A stretch of DNA of 64,000 nucleotides from Bradyrhizobium lupini (GCF_040939785.1 NZ_CP162553.1:3410001-3474000); one strand, 5' to 3'. Shown: positions 9,290 through 20,142, numbered from the stretch's first letter. The notes: generated by a model from the letters alone, not told the origin. Numbers and translations are program-made.

Positions 9290-10399
9290 CTACTCCGCCG
9301 CGGCTGCGATCCTCTCCGGAAACGCCGCGGCAAGTGAGGCGCGATCGGGCTTCAGCACGCCGCGCTCGGTGATGAGGCCGGTGATGAGCCGTGCCGGGGT
9401 CACGTCGAAGGCATAGTTCGCGACCGGCGAGCCCTCCGGCACGATGCGCACGGTCTCAAGCCTTCCGTCCGCGGTGCGGCCGGTCATGTCGGTGACTTCG
9501 GTGCCGCTGCGCTGCTCGATCGGGATGTCGCGGATGCCGTCATCAACGGCGAAATCGATCGTCGGCGACGGCAGCGCGACATAGAACGGCACGTTATTGT
9601 CGTGAGCGGCGAGCGCCTTCAAATATGTGCCGATCTTGTTGCAGACATCGCCATTGGCGGCAACGCGATCGGTGCCGACGATGGCGAGATCGACCATGCC
9701 GTGCTGCATCAGATGCCCGCCGGTGTTGTCCGGAATCACCGTATGCGCAACGCCGTGATGGCCAAGCTCCCAGGCCGTGAGCGAGGCGCCCTGGTTGCGC
9801 GGCCGCGTCTCGTCGACCCAGACATGGATCTTGATGCCGCGCTCGTGCGCCAGATAGATCGGCGCCGTCGCCGTGCCCCAGTCGACGGTCGCAAGCCAGC
9901 CGGCATTGCAATGGGTCAGCACATTGACGGTCTCGCCCGGCTTCTTCCTTGCGACGATCGCCTCGATGAGTTTCAGGCCGTTGCCGGCGATGCCGCGGTT
10001 GATCTCGACGTCCTGCTCGACGATCTCGTCGGCGCGCGCATAGGCGGCCTCCGCGCGCTCCAGTGCATCGATCGGCGCGAGGCTCGCGCGCATCTCGTCC
10101 AGGGCCCATTTCAGATTGATCGCGGTCGGCCGCGCCACCACGAGCGTGTCGTAGGCGCGCTTCAGGCCGGCGTCGGAAGCGTCCTCGCGCATCGCCAGCG
10201 CCATGCCGTAAGCTGCGGTCGCGCCGATCAGTGGCGCACCGCGCACCAGCATGTCGCGGATGGCGAGGGCCGCGTCCTCGCATGAGGTCAGCTTCGCAAC
10301 GATGAACTCATGCGGCAGCCGGCGCTGGTCGATCGCTCCGACCGACCAGCCGTCGCGCTCACGCCAGATGCTGCGGAAATGCTTGCCGTCGACCTTCAT
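9290..10399 (-). CDS. mtnA: S-methyl-5-thioribose-1-phosphate isomerase MtnA
   Basis: A 369-residue member of the eIF2B-like isomerase family. It converts methylthioribose-1-phosphate to methylthioribulose-1-phosphate in methionine salvage. Catalytic Cys164 (LTHCNAG) and Asp244 ([11 protein letters not shown]) are present, as is the RGAPLIG substrate loop near residue 55. The gene lies 18 bases downstream of mtnP on the same strand, so both steps from methylthioadenosine to the ribulose compound are encoded together. The later genes (mtnB, C, D) are not in the window. Confidence 0.95.
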   Translation of the reverse strand: MKVDGKHFRSIWRERDGWSVGAIDQRRLPHEFIVAKLTSCEDAALAIRDMLVRGAPLIGATAAYGMALAMREDASDAGLKRAYDTLVVARPTAINLKWALDEMRASLAPIDALERAEAAYARADEIVEQDVEINRGIAGNGLKLIEAIVARKKPGETVNVLTHCNAGWLATVDWGTATAPIYLAHERGIKIHVWVDETRPRNQGASLTAWELGHHGVAHTVIPDNTGGHLMQHGMVDLAIVGTDRVAANGDVCNKIGTYLKALAAHDNNVPFYVALPSPTIDFAVDDGIRDIPIEQRSGTEVTDMTGRTADGRLETVRIVPEGSPVANYAFDVTPARLITGLITERGVLKPDRASLAAAFPERIAAAAE

Positions 10400-10417
10400 G
10401 GGATTCTGCCTTTCGTA

Positions 10418-11293
10418 TCACGTTCGCAGGATGCGCCCGGCCACCGCGTCGAGCTTCTTCAAGAGCTCGGGATCGCGCGCCTCGGGCGCGGTGATCAGCG
10501 CGGTATCGAGCGCGCGGTCCGAGCCGATCGGGCACGGCTCATGCTCGCGCGGGAAGTCTTTCGCCAGCCGCGCCACCAGCGCTTTTGCCTTGTCGGCGTT
10601 CGAGCTCAGAACGCGGATGATGTCCTGCACGGTGACGGCGTCGTGATCAGGATGCCAGCAATCGAAATCCGTCACCATCGCGACGGTGGCGTAGCAAAGC
10701 TCCGCCTCGCGCGCGAGTTTCGCCTCGGGCATGTTGGTCATGCCGATGACGGAATAGCCAAGCGTCTTGTAGGTCATGCTTTCCGCATAGGTCGAGAATT
10801 GCGGTCCTTCCATGCAGACATAGGTGCCGCCGCGCGCAAACGCGATGCCCTCGGCTTCGGCCGCCGTGGCAAGATGGATGCGCAGCCGCGGCGAGACCGG
10901 GTGCGCCATTGAGACATGCGCGACGCATCCCCGGCCGAAGAACGAGCTCTCGCGTTTGTGGGTGCGATCGACGAACTGGTCGACGAGAACGAAGGTTCCC
11001 GGTGGCAGTTCCTCTCTGAACGAGCCGCAGGCCGACAGCGAGATCAGGTCGGTGACGCCGGCGCGCTTGAGGACGTCGATATTGGCGCGATAATTGATGT
11101 CGGAGGGCGACAGTCGGTGGCCCTTGTCGTGGCGCGGCAGGAACACGATCTGCAGGCCGGCAATCGAGCCGCGCCGCAGGGGCGCCGACGGTTCGCCCCA
11201 GGGGCTCCTGATCACCTCTTCGCGAGCGCCCTCCAGCCCCGGCAGATCGTAAATGCCGGAGCCGCCGATGATGCCCAATACGGCCTGCGTCAT
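10418..11293 (-). CDS. mtnP: S-methyl-5'-thioadenosine phosphorylase MtnP
   Basis: A 291-residue purine-nucleoside-phosphorylase family protein. It has the N-terminal phosphate loop IIGGSGIYD, a middle LPRHDKGH motif and the MEGPQFSTYAES substrate loop. It phosphorolyses methylthioadenosine, a by-product of polyamine and homoserine-lactone synthesis, to adenine and methylthioribose-1-phosphate, which is the substrate of MtnA encoded just downstream. The length and motifs match MTA phosphorylase rather than general PNP. Confidence 0.94.
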   Translation of the reverse strand: MTQAVLGIIGGSGIYDLPGLEGAREEVIRSPWGEPSAPLRRGSIAGLQIVFLPRHDKGHRLSPSDINYRANIDVLKRAGVTDLISLSACGSFREELPPGTFVLVDQFVDRTHKRESSFFGRGCVAHVSMAHPVSPRLRIHLATAAEAEGIAFARGGTYVCMEGPQFSTYAESMTYKTLGYSVIGMTNMPEAKLAREAELCYATVAMVTDFDCWHPDHDAVTVQDIIRVLSSNADKAKALVARLAKDFPREHEPCPIGSDRALDTALITAPEARDPELLKKLDAVAGRILRT

Positions 11294-11417
11294 GCCTGCT
11301 CCACCCCGTTCGCGCCATCGCGATTCCGTGGAGAAGCTATGCCAGTTTTACGTCGGTTTTGGAACGGGTGATGGGGGCAAGAAGTGCCGTCAGGAGGATG
11401 CGCGCCAGCGCGCCTGA

Positions 11418-11690
11418 TTATGCTGCGGCGGCCGACTGCAGCTGGGTCGCGACCATGCGCTCCAGCGTCTCGACGGACTGGAAGTTCTCCGGTGTGATCT
11501 CGGCCTGGGGAATCGTGAAGTCGAACTCGGCTTCGACGCCCAGCATCAGATTGACCATGTCCATCGAGGTCAGGCCGACGTCGACGAGCTTGGCCTGCGG
11601 CGTGACCTCAGCGGAGAGCGAGTTCTGGGCGAGGATGCCCTTCACCAGCTTGATGATGCGATTGCGCAACTCGGTATCGAAAGCCTGCAT
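11418..11690 (-). CDS. Carrier protein (acyl/aminoacyl carrier), partner of the nearby ligase
   Basis: A 90-residue four-helix carrier protein. Ser42 in the motif GLTSMDMV is the predicted 4'-phosphopantetheine attachment site. The surrounding sequence differs from the DSLD motif of fatty-acid AcpP, so this is a specialised carrier. Its position beside the amino acid:[carrier protein] ligase (13330), on the opposite strand across a 358-base shared regulatory gap, makes it the likely acceptor of the activated amino acid. The start at 11690 leaves a normal-length carrier; the frame upstream is basic and unlike the family. Confidence 0.88.
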   Translation of the reverse strand: MQAFDTELRNRIIKLVKGILAQNSLSAEVTPQAKLVDVGLTSMDMVNLMLGVEAEFDFTIPQAEITPENFQSVETLERMVATQLQSAAAA

Positions 11691-12048
11691 CGGTAAATTC
11701 CCATCTGTCGACAAAGGTCGGACCGGTTGCCGGCTACGATGGGCACGGCGGGCCGATCCCGCAATGGACGCCACCATTACTTCGCTTTTCTTAGTAAACG
11801 ATGACTCAGATTGTCTGGATTTCCGGCTTCTTACAGATCCCTAACGCGACCGCGGAAATCCGGACGAGGCAAACAACCCGAACTTAACTGTTCGTTCGGA
11901 ATTGGGCTTTGTTTACCCTCTATTTCATCGACGAATTTGAATTAAATCCGTAGCCTCATCTCATAAGCAAAGATGGTCGAAGGAATCGCTCAAGCGGCAT
12001 CGCGAATGATGCCGGCGATCCTGAACGGCAAACCGGAGGCGGACGAGT
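11691..12048. promoter_or_regulatory. Divergent regulatory gap of the aminoacyl-carrier cluster
   Basis: This 358-base stretch contains no gene I can support. Its central part (about 11780-11960) is clearly richer in A and T than its surroundings, as expected for back-to-back promoters of the carrier protein and the acyl-CoA-dehydrogenase-like gene. A GGAGG ribosome-binding site sits at 12035-12039. I found no convincing long palindrome. Confidence 0.45.
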
Positions 12049-13266
12049 ATGAACGTGCGTGAAGCAGTCCTCACTGTCGACGAGACGCAGACGAGCTTTC
12101 TCGAGCATGGTCCCTCTCTCATTGAGCGCGCCGCCCGGACCGCCACCGTGGCGGCTGCCGACGCAGACGGGGTCGATCGCGATGCCCGCTTCCCCCACAA
12201 GGCTTTCGAGGTTGCGCGTGAGCAGAAGCTGCTCGGCGTCATGATCCCGGCCGAGTTCGGCGGCTTCGGTGCCTCGATCCACGACGTCACCGACGTCTGC
12301 TACACGCTCGGACGCGCCTGCGCCTCCACGGCGATGATCTACGCCATGCACACCACGAAGGTCGCCTGCGTCGTCAGGCACGGCCACGGCATCCCCTGGA
12401 TGGAAACCATGATGCGCCGGGTCGCACGCGACCAGTGGCTGCTCGCCTCCTCCACCACCGAAGGCCAGAACGGCGGCAACATCCGCGCCAGCGCCGCCGC
12501 CGTCGACGTCGCAGGCGACACCGTCTCGCTGCTGCGCGACGCCACCGTGATCTCCTACGGCGCCGAGGCCGACGGCCTCGTGACCATCGCCCGCCGCGCC
12601 ACCGACGCTTCTGCGTCCGACCAGGTGCTGCTGGCGCTCGCCAGGGACGATTATTCGCTGAAGCGGACGCTGGGCTGGGAAACGCTCGGCATGCGCGGCA
12701 CCTGCTCGACCGGTTTCGAGCTGAAGGTCGACTGCCCGACCGATCGCGTCTTCCCGGAATCCTACGACAAGATCCACGCCCAGACCATGACGCCGTTCGC
12801 GCATCTGTGCTGGTCCTCGGCCTGGGCTGGTATCGCTGCAGCCGCCGTCACCCGTGCGCAGGCCTTCGTCCGTAAGGCGGCCCGCACCTCAGGGGGCCAG
12901 ATGCCCCCGGCAGCCGCACATTTCACCGCCGCCAAGATGTCGCTGGCCAAGCTGCGGGCGCTGATATCGGCCAATATCGACGCCTTTGCTCGCGCCGAGC
13001 ACGATGAACGCGCGCTCGGCTCGCTCGACTTCCAGTCTTCGATCACGCTTCTGAAGGTGCAGGCCTCGGAGCTCGCGGTCGAGACCGTGATGCATGCGAT
13101 GCGCACCGCAGGCCTTTCCGGCTACCGCAACGACGGCGAGTTCACGATGGGCCGCCACCTGCGCGACGTGCTGTCGTCGCCGATCATGATCAACAACGAC
13201 CGCATTCTGGCCAATGCCGCGACGTCGACCCTGATGAGCGGCGTGCCGACAAGCCTTCGGGACTGA
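12049..13266 (+). CDS. Acyl-CoA dehydrogenase family protein of the carrier cluster
   Basis: A 405-residue flavoprotein of the acyl-CoA dehydrogenase fold: N-terminal helical domain, middle beta domain (SSTTEGQNGGNIR region) and C-terminal helical bundle ending GRHLRDVLSSPIMINND. In this setting its substrate may be an acyl or aminoacyl group bound to the carrier protein instead of CoA, but this is inference. It lies 63 bases upstream of the ligase on the same strand. The start has a GGAGG ribosome-binding site about ten bases upstream. Confidence 0.85.
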   Translation: MNVREAVLTVDETQTSFLEHGPSLIERAARTATVAAADADGVDRDARFPHKAFEVAREQKLLGVMIPAEFGGFGASIHDVTDVCYTLGRACASTAMIYAMHTTKVACVVRHGHGIPWMETMMRRVARDQWLLASSTTEGQNGGNIRASAAAVDVAGDTVSLLRDATVISYGAEADGLVTIARRATDASASDQVLLALARDDYSLKRTLGWETLGMRGTCSTGFELKVDCPTDRVFPESYDKIHAQTMTPFAHLCWSSAWAGIAAAAVTRAQAFVRKAARTSGGQMPPAAAHFTAAKMSLAKLRALISANIDAFARAEHDERALGSLDFQSSITLLKVQASELAVETVMHAMRTAGLSGYRNDGEFTMGRHLRDVLSSPIMINNDRILANAATSTLMSGVPTSLRD

Positions 13267-13329
13267 CGAGCTTTCGAGACTGACGTGCCTTCGTTCAATA
13301 AGAACAATTTCAGATAGCAGGAAGCCGAC

Positions 13330-14310
13330 ATGAACATTGCTGTTCTCCCCAACTCGCCCGAGACCGTGCCGCAGATCGCGGATCCGCTGGATCATCTCGC
13401 CGACAAGCTCTTTCATCCGATGGGCTCGGACGGCGTCTATGCCCGCACCGCTCTTTATGAAGGCATCGTCGAAAAGCTCGCCGCGCTGATCACGAGCCAT
13501 CGCGAGGCCGGCACCGAGGTGATGCGCTTCCCGCCGGTGATGAGCCGGTCCCAGCTGGAAAAATCCGGCTACCTGAAGAGCTTTCCGAACCTGCTCGGCT
13601 GCGTCTGCAGCCTGCACGGCACCGAGCGCGAGATCAACGCCGCGGTAAGCCGCTTCGACGCCGGCGGTGACTGGACCAGCTCGCTCTCGCCGGCAGACCT
13701 CGTGCTGTCGCCGGCGGCCTGCTATCCCGTCTATCCGATCGCGGCGAGCCGCGGCCAGTTGCCGAAGGGTGGCCTGCGCTTCGACGTCGCCGCCGACTGC
13801 TTCCGCCGTGAACCGTCAAAACATCTCGACCGGCTGCAATCGTTCCGGATGCGGGAATATGTCTGCATCGGAAGCCCCGATGACGTGGCCGATTTCCGCG
13901 AGCGCTGGATGGTGCGCGCGCAGGCGATTGCGACCGATCTCGGTCTCACCTTCCGCGTCGACTATGCCAGCGATCCGTTCTTCGGCCGCGTCGGTCAGAT
14001 GAAGGCCGTGAGCCAGAAGCAGCAGCAGCTCAAGTTCGAACTGCTGATCCCGCTGCGCTCGGAAGAGCAGCCGACCGCCTGCATGAGCTTCAATTATCAC
14101 CGCGAGCATTTCGGCACGACGTGGGACATCAAGGACGCCAATGGCGAGCCGGCCCACACCGGCTGCGTCGCTTTCGGCATGGACCGGCTGGCGGTCGCCA
14201 TGTTCCACACCCACGGCACCGACCCTTCCGCCTGGCCCGCCAAGGTGCGGGAGATCATGGGCCTGCAGCCGCAGATCGCGGCCGATGCCCACGGCGAAGG
14301 CTGGCGCTAA
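13330..14310 (+). CDS. Amino acid:[carrier protein] ligase (class II aaRS-like)
   Basis: A 326-residue protein with a class II aminoacyl-tRNA synthetase catalytic core resembling atypical archaeal SerRS but no tRNA-binding domain. Motif 2 is FRREP...RMREY and motif 3 is FGMDRLAVAMF. Cys131, Glu176 and Cys279 occupy the positions I recall as zinc ligands of B. japonicum Bll0957, an enzyme shown to charge glycine or alanine onto a carrier protein instead of tRNA. The product would be an aminoacyl thioester on the phosphopantetheine of a carrier such as that at 11418. The physiological end product is unknown. Confidence 0.93.
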   Translation: MNIAVLPNSPETVPQIADPLDHLADKLFHPMGSDGVYARTALYEGIVEKLAALITSHREAGTEVMRFPPVMSRSQLEKSGYLKSFPNLLGCVCSLHGTEREINAAVSRFDAGGDWTSSLSPADLVLSPAACYPVYPIAASRGQLPKGGLRFDVAADCFRREPSKHLDRLQSFRMREYVCIGSPDDVADFRERWMVRAQAIATDLGLTFRVDYASDPFFGRVGQMKAVSQKQQQLKFELLIPLRSEEQPTACMSFNYHREHFGTTWDIKDANGEPAHTGCVAFGMDRLAVAMFHTHGTDPSAWPAKVREIMGLQPQIAADAHGEGWR

Positions 14311-14347
14311 CGGAACGAGGCCGGTCATTTCCACGGGAAAGACGAGC

Positions 14348-15222
14348 GTGATCCACACCAAGGTCCGATGCCGCGAGATCACCGAGTCCGACGTCGATGC
14401 GGTCGCGGACTTGCTGACGCGCGGCTTCGTCGGGCGCTCGCGCGGCTATTGGATCCAAGGCCTGCGCCGGCAAGCCTTCCGACCGGTACCGGATGGCTAC
14501 CCGCGCTTCGGCTACATGCTCGACAATGACGGCACGCCGGTCGGCGTGCTGCTGCTGATCTACACGGCGCGGAGGGACGGCGATGAGACCGCCATCCAGT
14601 GCAATTTGTCGAGCTGGTACGTCGATCCGGCCTACCGCAACTACGCCCCGCTCCTGACCAAGATCGCGCAGCGGCACAAGGACGTCACCTATCTCAACAT
14701 CAGCCCGGCGCCGTGGACCTGGCCGATCATCGAGACGCAGGGCTTTCGCGCCTATTGCAGGGGTATATTCTTCTCCGTGCCTGCGCTGGCGCGCGTCCCA
14801 CGCTGGAGCAAGATCGAGGTCATCTCGCAGCACGCCAAAACGATCGACGGGCTTTCCGATGCCGAGACCGAGCTCTTGACGCGGCATGCGCGCTACAATT
14901 GCCTCAGCCTCGTCTGCCGCACGCCGAAGGGAGCGTTCCCCTTCATCCTGCAACCGGTGCGCATCCGCCGTGGCATCATTGCGCCGCCCGCGATGAAGCT
15001 GATCTACTGCCGCAACGCGGCCGAGTACACCGAATGCGCGGGCCGCATCGGCCGGCTGCTGCTGCGGCTCGGCAAGATCGCGGTCGCCGTCGATTCCAAC
15101 GGCTCCGTTCCCGGCCTCGTCGGCATCTACACCGAGCGTCGCGGCCGCAATATTTCAAGGGCCCGCACCGGCCGCAGCTCGCCGATCTCACGGATACGGA
15201 ACTCGTGCTGTACGGGCCGTAG
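14348..15222 (+). CDS. GNAT-like acyltransferase of the carrier cluster, C-terminal frameshift
   Basis: A probable acyltransferase starting at GTG 14348, 37 bases after the ligase gene. The first half resembles a GNAT fold (YVDPAYRNYAPLLTKIA). One A is missing at 15149-15150: restoring it gives an end reading RKYFKGP...ELVLYGP with the stop at 15220-15222 and a protein of 291 residues. As written, the last 24 residues are replaced and the frame runs to 15262. It could transfer the activated aminoacyl or acyl group from the carrier protein to an unknown acceptor. That function is inferred from neighbours. Confidence 0.7.
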
Positions 15223-15448
15223 GCCCGTTTGGACCAGACATTCGATGTCCATCCGGGCCTAAGGCGCAATTGCGCAGGCCGACCGGCGCGACGCTACCTT
15301 GCACCCCCCTCCACATTGGCAGCATCTCTGCATCACGGTCACCCTCCGTAAACTACGGCGCTTAAGGGAATTTTCCCGCCTGTTCGCTAGCCTCGGCGGC
15401 TGAATTGCCCTGCGTTAAGTCTATTGCCCGCCGAGACCCCGCCGCCCC

Positions 15449-18315
15449 ATGACGTCGATCCGCGACAACGAGCTTGATGCACGCCGCGAGCAGGGCCCGA
15501 AGGCCCTGGTCGGGCTGAGCCAGCTTGCACTCGACCACATGGAACAGGGTGTCTGCGTCTACGATGCCGGCAACCGGATCGTGCTGGTCAATCAGCGCTA
15601 TCTCAGCCTGTTCAACATGTCGGCCGAAATCGTGCGGGTCGGCACGAGCTACCGCGACGTGCTCGCCCACAGTGTGGCCCTCGGCAACATCCCCGCGGGG
15701 GAAGTCGACGCACTCTATGCCGCGCGCATGGCGCGGATCGCAGCCGGCCAGCCGTTCCGGACTCAACAGACACTCGCGAGCGGCCTCGTCATGGCGCTCG
15801 AGCTGAAGCCGCTTCCCGGCGGCGGCTGGATGACGATCTGCGACGACGTCAGCCGCCTCGCCCGGCTCGAGGCGGAGCTGCGCGTGCAGACCGAGCGCAG
15901 CCAGCACGCGCTCGCCAACATGGCGCACGGCTTGATCATGTACGATGCCGACAGCCGCGTCGTCGTCTGCAACGAACGTTTCCTGAATCTCTATAACCTC
16001 GACCCGGAAATCGTGAAGCCGGGCGTCTCGCATTGTACGGTCATCGAGCATTGGATGTCGCGCGGCAACCTGCCGGGCATGCCGGGCGAGGAATTCCACG
16101 ACACCAGGCTGGAGGACGTGCGCACCAGGAAGGAGAAAACCCTGCTGGTGATGCGCTATGACGGACGGATGGTGCAGGTGGTTTCCCGTTTTCTGCCCGA
16201 CGGCGGCTGGGTGACGGTGCACGAAGACGTCACCGAGCGGCTGCAATACGAGGAGATGCTGAGGCAGCAGAACTTCATGCTCGATGCGGCGTTGGAGAAC
16301 ATGGCGCACGGACTCGCCTTCTACGACAGCGAGATGCGCCTGCGCGTCTGCAACACCACCTACCGGAAGATCTATCGGCTCTCGCCGGAGGAAGCCAAGC
16401 CGGGCACGCATCTCGGCGAACTGATCGAACGCTCGATGGCAAACGGCGCGTTCTCTTCCGAGTATAGCCCGCGACACCTCCTGGAGGCCGCCAGCGCAAG
16501 GATCGCCGACCGCAACTCCTCGCCGATACGCCGACGGATGTCGAACGGCACCACGATCTCCGTGCGCTATTGCGCCCTGGCCGAGGGTGGTTTTGTGGCC
16601 ACCTACGAGGACATCACCGAGCGCGAGCACGCAGTCGAGGAGCTGAGCGAGCAGTATCGGCGCTTCGACGCGGCCCTGAACAACATGAGCCAGGGCCTGT
16701 GCATGCTCGATTCGAGCTTGCGCGTCATTGTCTGCAATCGGCGCTACATCGAGATGTACGGACTGTCACCCGAATTGGTGAAGCCGGGTGTGTCGATGCG
16801 CGAGATCATGGAGCACAGCTGCGAGCTCGGCATCCATCCAAACACCACCGCCGCGCGGCTCTATGCCGACTATGTCGAGAGGCTGCGCGAGGGCGAGCAC
16901 ACACTGCACCGCTATTTGGGCGACGGCCGCATCATCAAGCTCAATCACAAGCGAATGGAGCATGGCGGCTGGGTCGTCACCTATGAGGACGTTACCGAGC
17001 GCCACAAGGCCCAGGCCCGCGTTGCGCATATGGCGCGGCACGATTCGCTCACCGACCTGCCCAACCGCACGCTGTTCCGCGAGAAGATGGGCGAGGGGCT
17101 GAACCAGGTCGCAATCGCAGGTGGCGCGATGGCCGTGCTGTGCTTCGATCTCGACAATTTCAAGACCGTCAACGACCGCCTCGGACACGCGGCCGGCGAC
17201 CGGCTGTTGCGCTGGGTCGCGGCGCGGCTGCAGGAGAATGTCGGCGAGCACGACACCGTCGCGCGGCTCGGTGGCGACGAGTTCGCGGTTCTCCAGCGCG
17301 GACCGCAGCCGCAATCGGCGGAAAGGCTCGCACGCCGCCTGGTGGAGATCATCGGTCACCCGCCGCCGCTGGAGAACCAGTCGATCCATGTCGGCGTCTC
17401 CGTCGGCATCGCAATCGCTCCCGATCACGGGCTCGATGCCGACGAGCTGATGAAATGCGCCGACCTCGCGCTGTACGAGGCCAAGGCCAAGGGGCGCGGC
17501 GCCTATCAGCTGTTCGAGCCCAAAATGGAGGAAGAGGCGCGCAGCCGGCACGCGCTCGAGCACGATCTGCGCGGCGCGCTGGAGGCCCGTGAATTCCACC
17601 TGGCGTTCCAACCGCAGGTGCGGCTCGACACCACCGAACTTACCGGCTTCGAGGCGCTGCTGCGCTGGAAACATCCCTCGCGCGGCCTCGTCCCGCCGGC
17701 CGAATTCATTCCGATTGCGGAAGAGAACGGGCTGATCGTTCCGATCGGAGAGTGGTGCTGCGCACAGCCTGCGCGACCGCCGCGACCTGGCCCGATCTCA
17801 CGGTCGCGGTGAACCTGTCGCCGGTGCAGTTCCGATCGCGCGGGCTGGTGACGATGGTGACGAGCGCGCTTGCGGAGGCCGGCCTGCCGCCGCATCGGCT
17901 CGAGCTCGAGGTCACCGAGACGGCGCTGCTCGACGACAGCGAGGCGACGATCGAGATCCTGCACCAGCTGCGCGCGTTGGGGGTGCGCGTCAGCCTCGAC
18001 GATTTCGGGGTCGGCTATTCTTCTCTGAGCTATTTGCGCAAGTTTCCGTTCGATCGCATCAAGATCGACCGCTCCTTCGTCGGCACGCTCGGCGAAAGCC
18101 CGGAGAGCGTGGCGATCGTCCGCACCATCGCCAGCCTCGGCTCGGTGCTCGGCGTCGAGACCACGGCGGAAGGCGTCGAGACGATCGAACAACTCGACTT
18201 CGTCCGCGAATGCGGCTGCACCGCCGTGCAGGGATATTATTTCGGCAAGCCCTCGCCGGCCGCGGAGGTCGGACGCATGATCGAGACGCTGAGCGCAGTC
18301 CGCCGTGTGGCGTAA
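15449..18315 (+). pseudogene. Four-PAS GGDEF-EAL c-di-GMP protein, frameshifted
   Basis: The restored protein has about 955 residues and no membrane segment. It consists of four similar PAS-type modules (residues about 20-500, each with a core like NMAHGLIMYD and VCNERFLNLYNL), a GGDEF domain with intact LGGDEF near 607, and an EAL domain with EALLRW near 735, IDRS and DDFGVGYSS. It should make and/or degrade cyclic di-GMP under control of the sensors. One G is missing at 17754-17755: GEW should continue VLRTACA in the adjacent frame. As written, the EAL domain is cut after its first 60 residues. Confidence 0.85.
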
Positions 18316-18520
18316 GGGCTCAGCCGAGAGCCAAATTCCGTATCTCGGCACGCCTCCAAACGACCAATTGTCGCATGTGCGCTTTTCGGCGGGATCACCG
18401 TATCGCCCCTGCGGGGCCGCCGCGCAATGCGCTTTTCTTCTCCCATGATTTCGGGGACAATCCCGTCATAACAATGAGAAACCGCGGTCCGAACGAGGCC
18501 ACCGCGAGGGAGGAGTTTCG

Positions 18521-19498
18521 ATGTCGCGATACGGGCTGAAGACCTTTGCCATTGCCGCCATGCATGCCGTCGTGAGCGCGCTGCTCGCAACCGCCGCGGG
18601 TGCACAGGATTATCCCACCAAACCGGTGACGCTGATCGTTCCATGGCCGGCCGGCGGATCGACCGACATCTCGATGCGCGCGATCGCCGACAGCGCGTCC
18701 AAGGTCCTGGGGCAGCCCATCGTGATCGACAACAAAGCCGGTGGCGGCGGTACGGTCGGACCGGCCACCATGGCCGCGGCTGCGAAGCCGGACGGCTACA
18801 CCATCTCACAGCTTCCGATCACCGTCTTCCGCCTGCCCCTGATGCAGGAGGTGTCGTGGGATCCGGCAAAGGATTTTACCTACATCATACATCTCACCGG
18901 CTACACCTTCGGCGTAACCACCAGCGCGGAGTCGCAATTCAAGTCCTGGAAAGACGTGGTCGAGTTCGCGAAGGCAAATCCGGGCAAGGTGACCTACGCG
19001 ACGCCCGGCACCGGCACCTCGCTTCATATCGGCATGGAGCAGATCGCCGCGATGTCCGGCATCAAGCTCACGCAGGTGCCGTTCAAGGGCGGGGCAGAGA
19101 CCAACGCCGCGGTACTCGGCCAGCACACCATGCTGCAGGCCGACTCCACCGGTTGGCGACCCTTGGTCGACGCCGGCAAGCTGAAGCTTCTCATGGTGTG
19201 GACCGGCGCGCGATCACCGAACTATCCTGACGTGCCGACGCTGAAGGAACTCGGCTATCCCATGGTCTATGATTCCCCGTTCGGCATCGCCGGCCCCAAG
19301 GGCATGGATCCCAAGATCGTCGCCAAGCTGCACGACGCCTTCAAGAAGGCAGTCGAGGATCCCGCAGTGATCGCCACGCTCGCCAAATACGACATGGTGC
19401 CGAGCTACAAGAATACCGAGGACTACAAGAAGTTCGTCGTCGAGGTCACGGAATCGGAGCGCAAGGTGATCGATACGCTCGGGCTTGCGAAGAAGTAG
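18521..19498 (+). CDS. tctC: Tripartite tricarboxylate transporter receptor (TctC/Bug family)
   Basis: A 325-residue periplasmic binding protein with an N-terminal signal peptide ending near AGAQD. The typical Bug start follows: YPTKPVTLIVPWPAGGSTD, then a VIDNKAGGGG loop. It captures a carboxylate for the TctA-TctB membrane components encoded next. The ligand cannot be deduced. A good GGGAGGAG ribosome-binding site precedes the ATG. It is the first gene of a tctC-tctB-tctA operon. Confidence 0.9.
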   Translation: MSRYGLKTFAIAAMHAVVSALLATAAGAQDYPTKPVTLIVPWPAGGSTDISMRAIADSASKVLGQPIVIDNKAGGGGTVGPATMAAAAKPDGYTISQLPITVFRLPLMQEVSWDPAKDFTYIIHLTGYTFGVTTSAESQFKSWKDVVEFAKANPGKVTYATPGTGTSLHIGMEQIAAMSGIKLTQVPFKGGAETNAAVLGQHTMLQADSTGWRPLVDAGKLKLLMVWTGARSPNYPDVPTLKELGYPMVYDSPFGIAGPKGMDPKIVAKLHDAFKKAVEDPAVIATLAKYDMVPSYKNTEDYKKFVVEVTESERKVIDTLGLAKK

Positions 19499-19652
19499 TA
19501 TTGAGCCACTTTCGTGTTCCGGGCGTGGTGCAGCGCTTCTCCAGCGCTGCACCACAGAGCCGGGACCTACCTTTGCCACGCACCTATCGATCCCGGATCT
19601 GCAGCGCACCGCTTCGCGCCGCGTAGCGTCCCGGCACGGCCGAGAGGTATTG

Positions 19653-20138
19653 ATGAACGACCAAACCACCGTCAAACTCCGCCTCAACAACTCCGAACTC
19701 TGGGGTGGGTTGATCGGGCTCGCGCTCGGCGGCTTCGTGATCTGGCAAGGCTTAAAGCTCAAGCTCGGCACCATCAACGACCCTGGCTCCGGCTACGTGC
19801 TTTTCTACACGGGCATCCTGATGTGCGTGTTCGCGGCCAGCATTATCATCTCGGCCATCACCGAGGGCGGACCAACGCTGGCTTCGCGTTGGCAGAACGT
19901 GAGCTGGAGCAAGCCGTTACTCGTCATCGTCTGCCTTACCGCGTTTTCCTTTGCCCTTGAGCCGCTGGGATTCCTGCTGTCATCGATCCCGCTCATGCTG
20001 CTTTTGTTGCGCTTGATCGATCCCTTGCGGTGGACATTGGCGATGCCGATCGCCGTTCTGGCACCGCTCGGCATGTGGTGGATGCTCAAGCGACTGCTGC
20101 TGATCCAGTTACCCTCCGGCCTGTTCGGGATCGGCTGA
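19653..20138 (+). CDS. tctB: Tripartite tricarboxylate transporter small subunit TctB
   Basis: A 161-residue membrane protein with four predicted transmembrane segments, as expected for the small TctB subunit. It lies between the binding-protein gene and the large permease gene, with a 4-base gap to the latter. The ATG at 19653 is chosen because the first membrane helix (GGLIGLALGGFVIW) starts shortly after. Longer frames add an unlikely leader. Confidence 0.88.
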   Translation: MNDQTTVKLRLNNSELWGGLIGLALGGFVIWQGLKLKLGTINDPGSGYVLFYTGILMCVFAASIIISAITEGGPTLASRWQNVSWSKPLLVIVCLTAFSFALEPLGFLLSSIPLMLLLLRLIDPLRWTLAMPIAVLAPLGMWWMLKRLLLIQLPSGLFGIG

Positions 20139-20142
20139 TCGC

